The notes beneath the pieces are model-generated. The model did no database searches. It was not told the origin of the DNA and was given only the letters and a program-made list of their open reading frames with translations. From NCBI GenBank assembly GCA_018398765.1, contig JAHBMJ010004644.1:733-32816 (forward strand): a DNA stretch of 32,084 nt. The letters are read 5' to 3'. How positions within the stretch are numbered: position 1 is the stretch's first letter; every line of letters begins with the position of its first letter. Of the stretch, positions 22,433 through 32,084 are shown piece after piece. A program made the translations under genes and the position numbers. The DNA comes from Chromera velia. Lineage: Eukaryota; Sar; Chromeraceae.

Positions 22433-23476
22433 ATGATGGGGAAGAAGAGGGGGTCCGGGAGTGACCTCGGGGATGACAGGAGTGTCATAAACGACCAAAA
22501 GCCAGGCGCCCTTGTCAATCGGATTGTCGAGCAAAGGGACTACCTGCGGGCCTTTCGAATAGAACCCAAACTCGTCCATTTTCTTCAAACGACTTCTGCT
22601 CTGACCATTCTATCTGATTTGAATGAGTGTCGAAAGCTGTCTGACCTTCTTGAGAAGGCAGCACGATCTTCCTCCAAGTGGACTCATGAGGAAATTGATG
22701 AGATGTCCTTCCAGCAGAGGGGGGGATGGAGTATTCTCATTTTGAAGATACACCAACTCCTTGCCGGTGTGTTGGAAGCTCCCTCCTCCATCAATGAGGA
22801 GATGGAGAGTGCTGCGTTTGCGGAGACAAACGCTCTGGCCAACCTGATGGCCGAGCTAGAAGAGGACGAGGAGACGGCAAACGGACGGCCGCCTGTCCCT
22901 GCCGCCTCCCCGAACGGGACGGCTTCTTCGCAGTCGTTGAAGGCCCATTTGTACGTCTCCTTGCAGTCAGGATGCTGGCAGCAGTCCGGACTTCTGGCCC
23001 CGATCGAAGAGGAGGAGGACCACGACCGGGTACCAAACGGCACAGGGGGGGGAGATGGGCTGTCGGTTCATCAGTTCCGTCCTCGGGTGTTGCCGGCTGA
23101 GTGGGACCCTGAGAAGCGTGTGGCTCTCGTGACTTTTGACTTGGACTTTTTGTGGTTTGCTGTCTGTGCGTGTGGTCGTTTTGACACCTACGCGCAGGCC
23201 GTGATGGTCCAGGCATGTCGGAAGGCGCACGATGAGAACCTGTTGAAGCTGAAATTGCCCCACGTGCTGCTTCAAAGTGTTGAGATGGCAGAGGTGGTTT
23301 CTGGTCATGCTGTGCGCATCTTTCTCGATTGCCAGAACAAACACCTGTTCACCCACCAACAATACGAGTGGTACCTCACTTTGCTCACCACAGGCAGTGC
23401 GGATGCAGCACGGGATGCCGTGTCGGACCTGAAGGACGCCGTCTGGCACGCACACTACACGCCATTCCGCACAGAT
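22433..23476 (+). CDS. gene D first exon, unrecognised N-terminal region
   Basis: 348 codons ending ACA GAT|GTGAGT. Mostly helical and acidic: ECRKLSDLLEKAARSSSKW, a Glu-rich low-complexity middle, then VALVTFDLDFLWFAVCACG and QQYEWYLTLLTTGSADAARD. I do not recognise a family. The start has no signal peptide (MMGKKRGSGSDLGDD). Confidence 0.8.
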
Positions 23477-26400
23477 GTGAGTAGAACCTCGGTTCAAGCA
23501 ATGGGATAAGTTGAGCAAATCTACTAGAGTTATGTGTTTGACGGACGGAGAAGGGGAAAAAAAGGGACAGTGAAAAGGAGAAAGCAATTCCGCAATTGGG
23601 TTTCATGGCGCATGGTCTTGCATGGCAATGGAGCAGATCGTTGCCGGAAGTCTAAGATCGGCTTTGTGGGTAAAGATGGACCTGAATCATTGCAAAGCCG
23701 TCTCTGCCTTCTTGTAGGGAGCCTGACATGCTTTTTTTAGTCACCTGTGACTCTTGGCCAGAATACAAAGTGACTGTGTCAATGTGCAGAATACACCAGT
23801 ATGCTCACGTAGTTCCTCCTGTTGCTGTGTGAATGTGCAGAACACGGGGCGCCTCGAGAGAGTCCTTGTGAGCCAGCTGGGAAGCGACTGTCCTGAAATT
23901 CGGTCTCTGGCGGTGAGTCAATCCAATCAATGACTGCGTGTGTGTACTTATTTGTTTTGATCCTCCCCACAGGCAGGCAGGCCGTGTCACTTGCGAAAAG
24001 AAAAGAAGGGGGGGAGAGGAAATCTGCCCTGGCTTCTATTCTCGCTCGTTCTGGGTGGACCGGGGGATCACTCGTTTCGTTTTGTGGAGGTTAATTCCCC
24101 CTTTTCGTCGCTTCCTTGCATTCTTCCTGTCTGTCTGTCTGTCCGTTTGTCTGATGGCTCTCTGTGTTGTTCTGTTGTGCTCCTAGATTCCTCTGTGTAT
24201 CCAACTCGAGTGATGTGATGGAGAGCTTGCCTTTTCTGATGCATCGTGACTCGCTCTCAGGTCCGCATGTTGAACAGTTTGTACGACAGACACGACTGGC
24301 AGATGTCCGTAGCCTTCAACCCGATCATTGCGTGCGTCGGAGACAGGCACCTGGTGGAGTTCACAATTGACGAAAGTCCGGAGAACGTTTTTCTCCAATG
24401 CTCCCAACCGGCCGGTCCCAGAAGCGCAAAACACCGAACGCTGACCTTTCACCTCCCTCAATGGCGTCGTGTTGCGGTCAAGTCTGATCCGTCGGACGTT
24501 GTGGTTGTGAAGGAGAGGTGGAAGGGACGCGTCGATCTCGGGGTGTTCCAACGGTGCGGCTTTTATGACTGGAGGATTGTAAGGGCAGATCCAAAGAAGG
24601 GGAATTGGTCGGCAGTCAGGAAGACACGAAAGCAGCAACTGAGGCTGCAGTCCTCCACTTCGATGCACAAGAGGACAGCAAGAGGAGATGCCCCTCCAAC
24701 TCCACCGGGTCGGTTGGTTGAATGAATGAATCATCACGTTCTTCTTTCCTTCCTGCGCTCCCTCTGTCCCTCCCTCTCTCCTGCCTTCCTTCCTTCCTTT
24801 CTGTTGCACTTTTTTTTTCTCATTGACCCTATCTTGGCATGACTTCTTTCCCGCGCACCTTTTGCCCTCTGCTCCTTTCTCTAGACGTTATTCACTTAAC
24901 TGTTCAGCTCCCGTTTTCTGCGCTCTTTCCGTGTAAGAGTGAGTGAGTGCGTGCGTGCGCGCGCGCGTGTGTGTGCGTACCCGTGAGAGAAAGATAGATA
25001 GCTAAATAGGTAGATGGAGAGAGAGAGGGGGGAGGGCGGCGAGAGCGAGAGAGAGCGGGCATGCGTGTGCGACTTGCGACTTTTCGTATTTGCGTGCGGG
25101 GCGTGTGCATACGTGCTTATCATGTTTACGCAAGTGTGTGCAGACTTCGACGACAACATCGTGAAGTCGTTCCCTGTACAAGGAAGATTCATCGTGCAGC
25201 GGCAGGGCCTGGAGGAGGAGCAGCTCCACGAGGTGTTCATCGACCAGCATCAGGCTAGGTGGGAGCAGCAGAGCGGGGAGATTATTGCCAGAGGGACGTT
25301 CGCCTCCGTGGCTGCCTCCCTGAACGACTGGAAGGAGAGAGGGATCACCACCGTGTACCTCATGGGGGCACTCGCAAGGGACAACGGGGAGGCCGTCTAC
25401 AGGCCTGACGGCATGGTCAGTCAGTCAGTCAGTTAGTAAGAGAGGTAGCCAGTCATCCTTTGCAGGTCTGTTCCGCGGATGAATTATTTCTGCGTATGCT
25501 GGAAGCAAACTCTGCTTCTCGTTTGCCTGCCTGTTTGCCTTTCTGGCCGTGGCTCGACGGCAGGATGGAAGAGAAAATGGAAAGTTTCACTTGCGCAGTC
25601 AGGAAGCAGTCGTCCCTCTGGCTCTCTCTCCCTTTCGTTCTTTGCAGGTGACTTGGCCTCGTGCGGACGCGTCGCCTTTTGCTGTGACGTGTCGCGCTTC
25701 TCCTTGTGAGATGTTGGGAGGGTCCCCGGGTTTTTTGGACTTGATGAGAGAGGCCCGTAGGGTGGGCATCAAAATTGTTGTGGACTCTTTGAGTCGTGTC
25801 TCTTCTTCGAGGTGAGTCAGTGAGGAGTGAGGAGGGGCGATGGATCGAGCAGCTTTGTTGGCCTTTAGAGTGCTTCAAAAAACTCCTTTTCTTATGTTTC
25901 GTGCATCTTAATTCGTGCCTTCCTCCCTTTCTCCTGGTAACCGTTCTTTCATCTGTGCTCTCGTCGCTGCATCCGAATTCTTCCTCATTTATTTCCTTCC
26001 GGCTGTCGGCTGACAGCCACAAGAAGCCTTTTCAGCAGATGTTTTTGCCTAACTGCGTCCACATGCACACACGCGTGTTGACCGCTCTCGTAGGTCTCAC
26101 CGCAAGTACGCCCCAATGACGCTGTCCACTTTGGACGAGAGCGGAAAACTTGTCCTGCTCTACGGGACAGACGGGAGGTCTGTGCGATACGAGGACACCA
26201 CGATGCTCAACTACAGGTCGGTCATAGTCAGGCAGGCACTCAGGCAGCCATGCAGCTTTTGTGAACACGGGGGAAGTGAGGGGCTCCTCCACGATCTTGG
26301 AAACGACAGCTCCTCCACGATCTTGGAAACGACAGGTGCAACTGATCACTCACGAAATGAAGCATGTCTGTCGAAAGGCGGAGACCCAAAAAGAAGACCA

Positions 26401-27842
26401 CTATACATACCACTTTTGACAGACAGACAGCCAGACAGCAGGAGAGAAGATACACCCACCATGAGGCCTCTTCCGTTCTTGGCCCGGCCTCCGAACGCCT
26501 TCCCCCCTTTCTACGTATGTGTGTGTGTATGTGTGTGTGTGCGCGCGCGCCTCTCTGCCACTGGACTGCCTTCACTTTCTTCTGTGTCTTCATTTTCACT
26601 TCGGCGTACGTGACGTCTTGTCTCTTTCTGTACAGCCCCTGCAAACCCCACCCCCAGCATTACATGTTTTTTACCCTCACGCTCCCTCTTCTGTCTGTTG
26701 TCTCTTTCGATGCACCCTGCCTTTTTACCCAAACGAGCGTATGTGGTGGAAACTCGATGATGCAGAATGGTCGAGAGTTGGGACGCCCTCGTTGAAGATA
26801 TCCGGGAGTGGGGGTACCGTTTTGGTGTGGACGGAGTCCGACTCGACAACGCACAGGCGTACCCCCAGGTTGGTTGGTTGGTGGTTGGGTTGTTGTTCGT
26901 TTGTGGTCGGTTCTCTTGCCGATCTCTTGCCTTCATGCCAGACATGCAGTGGGGTCCCTTTTTCTGAACTTCCTCTTTCATGCGTGTGTTTGCGAGTTTC
27001 ACTGCTTCCATGAAGAGACACCAGCTAGGAGCTCACGCATACTCCCCTCGTCGCTTTTCCTTTCTGTGTGTGGCTCTGTGGAAGGAACCACGACTGTATG
27101 TCCATCTAGGTCTCTGAATTCGCATCTGCGTGCGGAATGTGTGTCAGCGTACTGTGGTTGGTCTGAAGAACCTAACGGGTTTCAGACGAGAGGCTGCCGT
27201 GTGTCTTTTTTGCCTGCTGCATACATACTTTTCCTGCCTGCTTCTTTTGCTTGCAGATCTTGCAAATGGACCGCGACGAGCTCTACAGACTCGACCCTGA
27301 CGGACGGCCCCATTACTCACCAGAGGAGAAGGCAAGGGCAAGCGTTGTGGTGGAGTCTGAATTCGGTGTGGGCTTTTGGGGGTCCCCCGCAGAGAAGCAA
27401 GGCAAATGGCCGAACCCATTTTTTGTCAAACTGTGCAATGAACTGTGGCGAGACCTGCCGGATTTTTTGGTCGTTGGTGAGTGTTGGGGGGGGGAGGGGT
27501 TTGAAGGACGTCACAAGTGCCTATCACGGTCGGGGGTTGTGCCCCACCTGCAAGCACTCCCTCAGACGCTGTCCACACTGTACGGTCGTCATATCAGGGA
27601 AGAGGGAAGCGTCGAAGAAGGACCTGTGGCGGCGGTGTCAGAATTGCGCAGATGGTTTGAGAACGAACATGAGGGGCTTCCGTATGGGAGTCACCTGATC
27701 CAGTCCTCTTGCTCTCACTCGTCTCCTTACCCTGCACTTCTCTACGGAAGGGGAGCTTGGCCAGCAGTGGACGTTCTCTTCTTCATGCCGGACATTCCGT
27801 GTACAATTTTTGGGGAAATGGAGGGGAAGTCCTACAGGTAAG

Positions 27843-27878
<36 letters not shown>

Positions 27879-30800
27879 TGCTCTCTCTTCTCTTCTCTTC
27901 TCTTTTCTGCCGTTCTCTACCTCCTGTGGGTCTGGCAGTCTGTCTGTCATTCTATCTTCTCCTTCTCTGTGCGTGTGCATGTTTGAATGAGTGAGTGAGT
28001 GAGTGAGTGAGTGAGTGAGTGAGGGAGTGAGTGAGGGAGTGAGTGAGTGAGTGAATGAGTGAGTGAGTGAGTGTGTGAGAGAACGTGTGTGAGTCTGCAG
28101 CAATCCCCGCCTTCTCTCCCGGTCCGTATATGGAATAACATCTTTCCAGCTTTCTTCTCTTATGCTTTGCTGTGCATCGTCACAGACAGCCTGAAAGTCT
28201 GGGCATACACAGCATGGCCCTTAACAGATTTCCCGGGAGGCTTTGTGGACTGCGGGCAGATTGGCATGACGGCAGGAAGACAGAAGAGCTATGTGAGATA
28301 TATGTTTCTGCCTGCCTGCCTGCCTGTGCCTGCCTACAGGGTGGACATCACCAACGTATTCCAATCAGATTCCCAGAAGGCCTACTCGGCCCTGCCGGCA
28401 GTGCAGGTGAGAGCGGACACCGCCGCGCCCTCGGGGGGGTTCGGCGGTTTCGCGTACAACAAGCCGGTGGGACGCATGAGGTCTGCACGTTCGCTTTTGA
28501 ACCTTCAAAATCAGGGACATCAGGGGCCCGGGATGCAGGCCCATCGGGGGCATTTTGGGTCTTCTCAGGGCCAGCAGGGCGTTCCTGAGTCGGCAGACGT
28601 CCGACCTCTCCGGCATGTTCGTTCGATGAACAAGCTGGAGGCCATCGGGGCACTGCCTGTGTTGGAGGAAGAGCAGGAGAGGAAGCTGGGGCCTGAATTT
28701 GGGTACGATTTGAAGATGATTGGAAAGCACTACGATCACAGACGACGGTTGAGAAAAACATACAGACATCTGCGGCGGGTCAGTCGATGGTCTGACAATT
28801 GAGGGAGGGATCGGATGGGGGGATCTGGGAATGAATAACCGGGGATTATTTTTGTCTGCTTTTGTTTGGGCTCCTCTTCTCTGTTATGCCGACACAGGGA
28901 GTTTATAGCATGCAAATCTCGAGCTGAACGTTTTGCTTCAAGATGTGCTGCCAAAGTTTTCATTCGTAGTCTTGCAGTGCTCCTTCCTTTCTTTGTTCCC
29001 TTTTTTTGAGCTGCTTCTCTAAACTCTTCGAGACATTTTCCTTTGCGTGAAGACCCTCTCCCTCATCCCCTCATCCTTCCTCCGCGTGTGTGTCTTTCTG
29101 CTCTTTCTGCAGGGCCGGGTCGTCCCCCTGAAGGTGAAGTCTATTGATGGACAGAACATCGCCTCTGTGATGGCCATCGCCAGACACTGCAGCACGGAGG
29201 CAGGGGGGGACCCCCTCTCCTGCCCCCCTCTTGAAGAATTCGCCGTAGTCGTCACAAACTTCAGCGAGAGACCAATCGAGGCCCACGTCTCTCTGCAGAC
29301 GTTGTGGGTCGAGTTTCAGTCAGCAGGTTAGTCACTCAGCCAGTCTGTCTGTTTGGCTATCACTTTTGTTTCTTTCTTTCTTTCTTTCTTTCATTCATTC
29401 ATTCATTCAATCAATCTTGCGTCTTCTCAGTCTCTCCGTTCTACTCTCTCAGTTCCTGTCTGACATCGAAATGCGGTCAAAGTTCGTGGGGAAAATCAGA
29501 AGAAGGAAAGTGACCGAGCTGCCAACTCACTAGGTCTGACAAGGCGTAGTCCCTTAAAGTTTCCTTCTTCTTCTCTTCTGTGAGAGAGAGAGAAAGCCGT
29601 GCTGCTCCGTGAGGAAAGGAGAGGGGGCGAGGGAGTGATGGCACAGTCCCACACAAGGGAAAGTCTGCACGGCTGTAATTGGGGCCCCTTAGATCAGATC
29701 TCTCAATCCCCCTCACGTGTGTTGTTCTGGAGTTTGTTTGCAGACGAAGGTGGAGTGTGGGAAGTCACAGACGTTTTTGAAGACCCCCCCACCGAAATCG
29801 ACGCGTACACATTCAATGAACTCCTGGACTCTCGTCATATCTTCAGCCTCGCACCCTTCTCGTCGGCCTGCAGGGGATTTAGGGTCCGTCTGCTGCTTCT
29901 TTCTTTGTTCTTTTTCTGAATGAAAAGAATTTTGTATGAAAGTAAATGCAGGGGATTTAGGGTCCGTCTGCTGCTTCTTTCTTTGTTCTTTTTCTGAATG
30001 AAAAGAATTTTGTATGAAAGTAAATGCAGCGGATTTAGGGTCCGTTTTTCTGCTGCTTCTTTGTTTCACTTACTTTTTCGATGATGCCTTTTCCCTGCAG
30101 TTTTGTTGTCCAGCTTCCGGTCTGAACGCTCAATTCTTCTCTCCTGACTCATTTACTGATCCGTTTCTCGCTCTCCGCCCGTCCCCCTTTTTGCTCTTGA
30201 TTTTGTTTGCAGTTGCTCTCTTCTGAAAAGTCCAAAGGGAACGTGGTGAAGAAACTGTACGGTGCTTCTTTGAAGAGACTGAAGAGGGACCTCAGCCTCC
30301 GAGTGGGGGGGGGAGTGGGGGCCTCCGAGGTCGCCATCGAGAAGAATTTCATCATCGCGAACGTTCTGAAAGCAATCAGGGAAGAAGGCTCAGTCGCAAA
30401 GTCAGTCAGTCAGTCAGAGTCAGTCAGTCAGAGTCAGTCAGTCAGTCAGAGTCAGTCAGTCAGTCAGTCAGTCAGTCAGAGTCAGTCAGTCAGTCAGTCA
30501 GTCAGTCAGCCAGTCAGAGTCAGCCAGTCAGAGTCAGTCAGTCAGTCAGTCAGTCAGTCAGTCAGAGTCAGTCAGTCAGTCAGTCAGAGTCAGTCAGTCA
30601 GTCAGAGTCAGTCAGTCAGTCAGAGTCAGTCAGTCAGTCAGTCAGAGTCAGTCAGTCAGAGTCAGTCAGTCAGAGTCAGTCAGTCAGAAGTCAGTCAGTC
30701 AGTCAGTCAGAGAGAGAATGATTGAGTATCGACATCAATTCTCTTTCATTCATTCTCTCCCTCCCTCCCTTTTTCACGCTCCGTCTCTCCCTTCCTATCG

Positions 30801-32084
30801 AGGCTCGACCCGGTGCCCGTTTCTGGGCAGTTTTCTTCCGTTGTCCTTCTCTTCTTTCAGAATTATTTCTTCTAATTCGGGCTGCATGCCGCTTTGTTGC
30901 TGGCTGGTCGGAGAGAAGTTCTTTTTTTGGGATGGATCCATTCTGTCACTTTCGCACTTGCTTTCCTTCTCTTTGTCTTCTCTCTGGGGCCCCTGATGTG
31001 TTTTCAGATTCGCGGACGTCCTCCACGACTTCTTTGTCCTCAAGAGGGTCTTCGGAGAGGACAACGTACCCGATCTGTATCCTCTGTTCAGAGACAGCGG
31101 GATCTTCGGAGGCACTACTCCCGACCCATCCCTTGAACTCACCACTACGCATCTGTTCGCAAAGCTCGAGAGCATCGCAGAAGGAGACGGGAAGGAATCG
31201 ACAAACCCGGTGGTGAAACTGGCACGAGAAATTCTTGCCTCCAACACCCTCGGCTCTGTGGTGTTTGTGACACCCGAACTCGGAAAATGGTCAACAGTCG
31301 GAGGTCTTGGGGTGATGATTGACGACCTCTCTGCCACCATGGCGACTCTTGGAATCGATGTGCGTCTTTCGCTGACATTGTCATTTTCTTTTGCCTGCCT
31401 GGATCTCTCAGAGACTTATGCACAGTTCTTTCTTTTGATGATTGATTGACTGCCTCGGCATGCATACCACCAGCTCGTAGCCTCTCTCTACTGGGTAGCA
31501 TACGTTTTCTAAATGAGGTCAAACAGTGTAGAAGTCGTTTGTTCAGAGACAGCTCGGCGTCAACTCTGTGATGTGTTTCACGTGTCTCTCTGAAGTTACT
31601 GGTTTTTTGTTTATTTTTTCCAATCCCCAGCTCGGAACAGGTTTTGACTCGATGATCATGTTCTTTTTTTTTGTTGTGCAGGTCTGGGTGATCTCTCCCT
31701 ACTACGACTATAACCGGAAGGGCCAACAGGGGTACCTGGCTGCAGATGGGATCGAGTGGAAATTCAACATCGATGTCAGTGCCTGCCTGTGTGCCTGCGT
31801 GCGAAGGGACGCTTCTGTTTGTCGACACTTTGCATGCCCTTTCTTCTTCCTTTCCGGTTTATAATTTCCTTCCTTGCGCATTCATGTATGTGTGTGCTTA
31901 GAATGGACAAAGAAAAGAGCTGAGTGGAGTTCTGTGTACGCGCAGCTGGTAATATCAGGCCAGTCGATTCCCATCGGGGTCCACCAGGGGGTATACAACG
32001 GAGTCAACCTCGTGTTTCTCCACAACGGCACTTTCTTCCCCTCAGTGTACCCAGACTGGGATGCAGCCATGGCCATCAGGTGGG
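22433..32084 (+). CDS. gene D: GH13 alpha-amylase-like / GT5 starch-synthase-like fusion (3' part beyond window)
   Basis: Exons: 22433-23476, 23841-23912, 24261-24708, 25144-25415, 25648-25811, 26094-26216, 26766-26868, 27257-27837, about 28190-28303, 28340-28778, 29113-29326, 29744-29883, 30213-30400, 31008-31359, 31682-31774 and 31946 onward. This gives about 1495 residues so far. ATG 22433 is the first after an in-frame stop at 22394. Order: residues 1-372 unrecognised; about 373-521 a beta domain ahead of the barrel; about 522-1240 GH13 barrel and C-terminal beta domain; about 1300 onward GT5. GT5 enzymes move glucose from a sugar nucleotide to an alpha-1,4-glucan; GH13 enzymes cut or transfer alpha-glucosidic bonds. 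Fungal alpha-1,3-glucan synthases have a GH13-GT5 order too, but here no signal peptide is seen, so a cytosolic storage-glucan role is more likely. The sugar donor cannot be read from the sequence. Confidence 0.85.
24709..25143. other. gene D intron with simple repeats
   Basis: A 435-bp intron. The donor GTCGGTTGGTTG runs into GAAT repeats. A GTGC/GCGC tract and a GA-rich tract lie at 24940-25060. Confidence 0.7.
26217..26765. other. gene D intron with 26-bp direct duplication
   Basis: A 549-bp intron. At about 26282-26335 a 26-bp unit (CTCCTCCACGATCTTGGAAA and following) is present twice in tandem. A GT/GC tract lies at 26517-26550. The acceptor at 26765 is fixed because the exon frame has a TGA just upstream. 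Confidence 0.65.
27257..27837 (+). CDS. gene D exon with GH13 acid/base Glu and region IV
   Basis: 193 codons after TTGCAG, ending TAC AG|GTAAGT. It contains the VVGECW catalytic motif, the altered region IV and the conserved PDIPCTIFGE segment. A perfect GTGAGT donor lies inside the codons of the GE motif, but the open frame and family motifs run straight through it. Confidence 0.85.
27845..28078. repeat. (GT)n and (GAGT)n microsatellites
   Basis: GT repeat at 27845-27877 directly after the GTAAGT donor, and a GAGT repeat at about 27984-28078, both in one gene D intron. Confidence 0.95.
28186..28778 (+). CDS. gene D exons with unresolved splice borders
   Basis: Two phase-correct models exist. 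Model 1 uses an acceptor at 28189 and a weak donor at 28304 (GTTTCT), reading WAYTAWPLTDFPGGFVDCG and then, via 28340, VDITNVFQSDSQKAYSAL. Model 2 uses an acceptor at 28185 and the strong donor GTGAGA at 28293, reading PESLGIHSMALNRFPG and then LRADWHDGRKTEEL, resuming near 28368 at SQKAYSAL. The second exon continues to a GTCAGT donor at 28779, unless the GTGAGA at about 28409 is used. Confidence 0.5.
28779..29112. other. gene D intron, no other feature
   Basis: A 334-bp intron from GTCAGT to CTGCAG with no repeat or exon-like stretch. Confidence 0.6.
29327..29743. other. gene D intron with (TTTC)/(ATTC) tract
   Basis: A 417-bp intron. Short CTTT and ATTC repeats lie at about 29368-29415. 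No exon-like stretch is seen. Confidence 0.6.
29871..30060. repeat. 78-bp tandem repeat across an exon-intron border
   Basis: A 78-bp unit starts at 29871, repeats at 29949 and begins a third, diverging copy at 30027. Each copy starts with the last bases of the exon (TGCAG, then GGATTTAGG) followed by the GTCCGT donor and pyrimidine-rich intron sequence. Confidence 0.95.
30401..30716. repeat. (GTCA)n/GA minisatellite starting at a donor
   Basis: About 315 bp of GTCAGTCA units interrupted by GA, starting exactly at the donor of exon 30213-30400. Every unit supplies a GTCAGT donor-like hexamer. Read through in frame it would encode Ser/Val/Gln repeats and stop at 30725. Confidence 0.95.
31008..32084 (+). 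other. GT5 (starch/glycogen synthase) module of gene D, N-terminal part
   Basis: A linker exon (FADVLHDFFVLKRVFGED) leads into VVFVTPELGKWSTVGGLGVM, the glycine-rich first motif of GT5 synthases. It is followed by WVISPYYDYNRKGQQGYL and LVISGQSIPIGVHQG, then VNLVFLHNGTFFPSVYPDW. In classical GT5 enzymes the first motif is K-x-G-G-L. Here Thr stands at the Lys position, with a Lys three residues earlier. The rest of the catalytic domain lies past the window end, so activity cannot be judged. Confidence 0.85.
31360..31681. other. gene D intron, no other feature
   Basis: A 322-bp intron from GTGCGT to a T-rich tract and GTGCAG. Nothing else is recognised. Confidence 0.6.

Larger units (their letters stand above)
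25144..29883 (+). other. GH13 (alpha-amylase-like) module of gene D
   Basis: Conserved regions, with numbers from the spliced model. Barrel start: RGTFASVAASLNDWKERGIT then TVYLMGAL. Region I: KIVVDSLSRVSSSR (Asp about 658), without the usual Asn-His. Region II: GVDGVRLDNAQAYP, with the nucleophile Asp about 735 and Arg about 733. Region III: LVVGECW, with the acid/base Glu about 817. Region IV: SSCSHSSPYP (His about 896) has Ser where HD is usual, followed by FMPDIPCTIFGEMEG. The C-terminal beta domain reads EEFAVVVTNFSERPIEAHVS. The RLDN motif resembles debranching-type GH13 members. The long loop coded at 28400-28770 is an insertion rich in Gly, Gln and Arg. Confidence 0.8.

Noticed and set aside
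26700-26790. Reading YPNERMWWKLDDAEW just upstream of exon 26766
   Set aside because: It is in a different frame from the GH13 region II exon, and no donor allows both. The exon frame has a TGA immediately upstream, which fixes the acceptor. It could hint at a sequencing frameshift.
29713-30069. Minus-strand 26-residue repeat protein
   Set aside because: It is the reverse reading of the 78-bp tandem repeat over a gene D exon-intron border.
30401-30716. CRISPR-like or coding repeat array
   Set aside because: The units are four bases with no spacers; it is an intronic minisatellite.

Overview
This is an intron-rich nuclear genome fragment from a eukaryote. Coding regions are split into many short exons with canonical GT...AG borders, often GTGAGT/GTAAGT at the donor and a pyrimidine tract plus GCAG at the acceptor. 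Microsatellites are dense and introns are roughly 100-600 bp. A storage-polysaccharide-type glucan synthase and a cluster of TGCATGC motifs in one shared promoter region fit an alveolate or algal protist. A chromerid such as Chromera is my best guess, but only a guess; no ribosomal or organellar marker is present to settle it.

Layout. Positions 1-2918 hold at most one weak terminal exon and repeats. From about 8605 down to 2919 on the minus strand lies gene A, reconstructed from nine exons whose phases all agree. It encodes about 970 residues or more: a Cys-rich N-terminal part, a long Ala-rich helical segment, and a C-terminal half built from a degenerate repeat of about ten residues. Its 5' end is not secure, and candidate upstream exons reach about 10235. 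At 10330-11174 is a spacer rich in TGCATGC and GATCGATC that separates gene A from the divergent gene B.

Gene B (11175-12035, plus) is a five-exon gene for a 169-residue protein with a signal peptide and no recognised domain. It is followed by an AT-rich spacer (12036 to about 14000) that carries a 540-bp foldback element with an apparent 5-bp target duplication. Gene C (about 14447-20741, plus, 14-15 exons) encodes a single-pass membrane protein of about 900-930 residues of unknown function. A second AT-rich spacer (20742 to about 21690) follows its stop. Gene D (22433 to beyond 32084, plus, at least 16 exons) encodes a large fusion: an unrecognised N-terminal region, a GH13 alpha-amylase-like module and the start of a GT5 starch/glycogen-synthase module.

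Gene D is the only gene with an assignable biochemical role, the making or remodelling of alpha-glucan. Genes C and D are in tandem, but nothing in C shows that it works with D. All exon models come from reading splice signals and checking phase; none is confirmed by transcripts.
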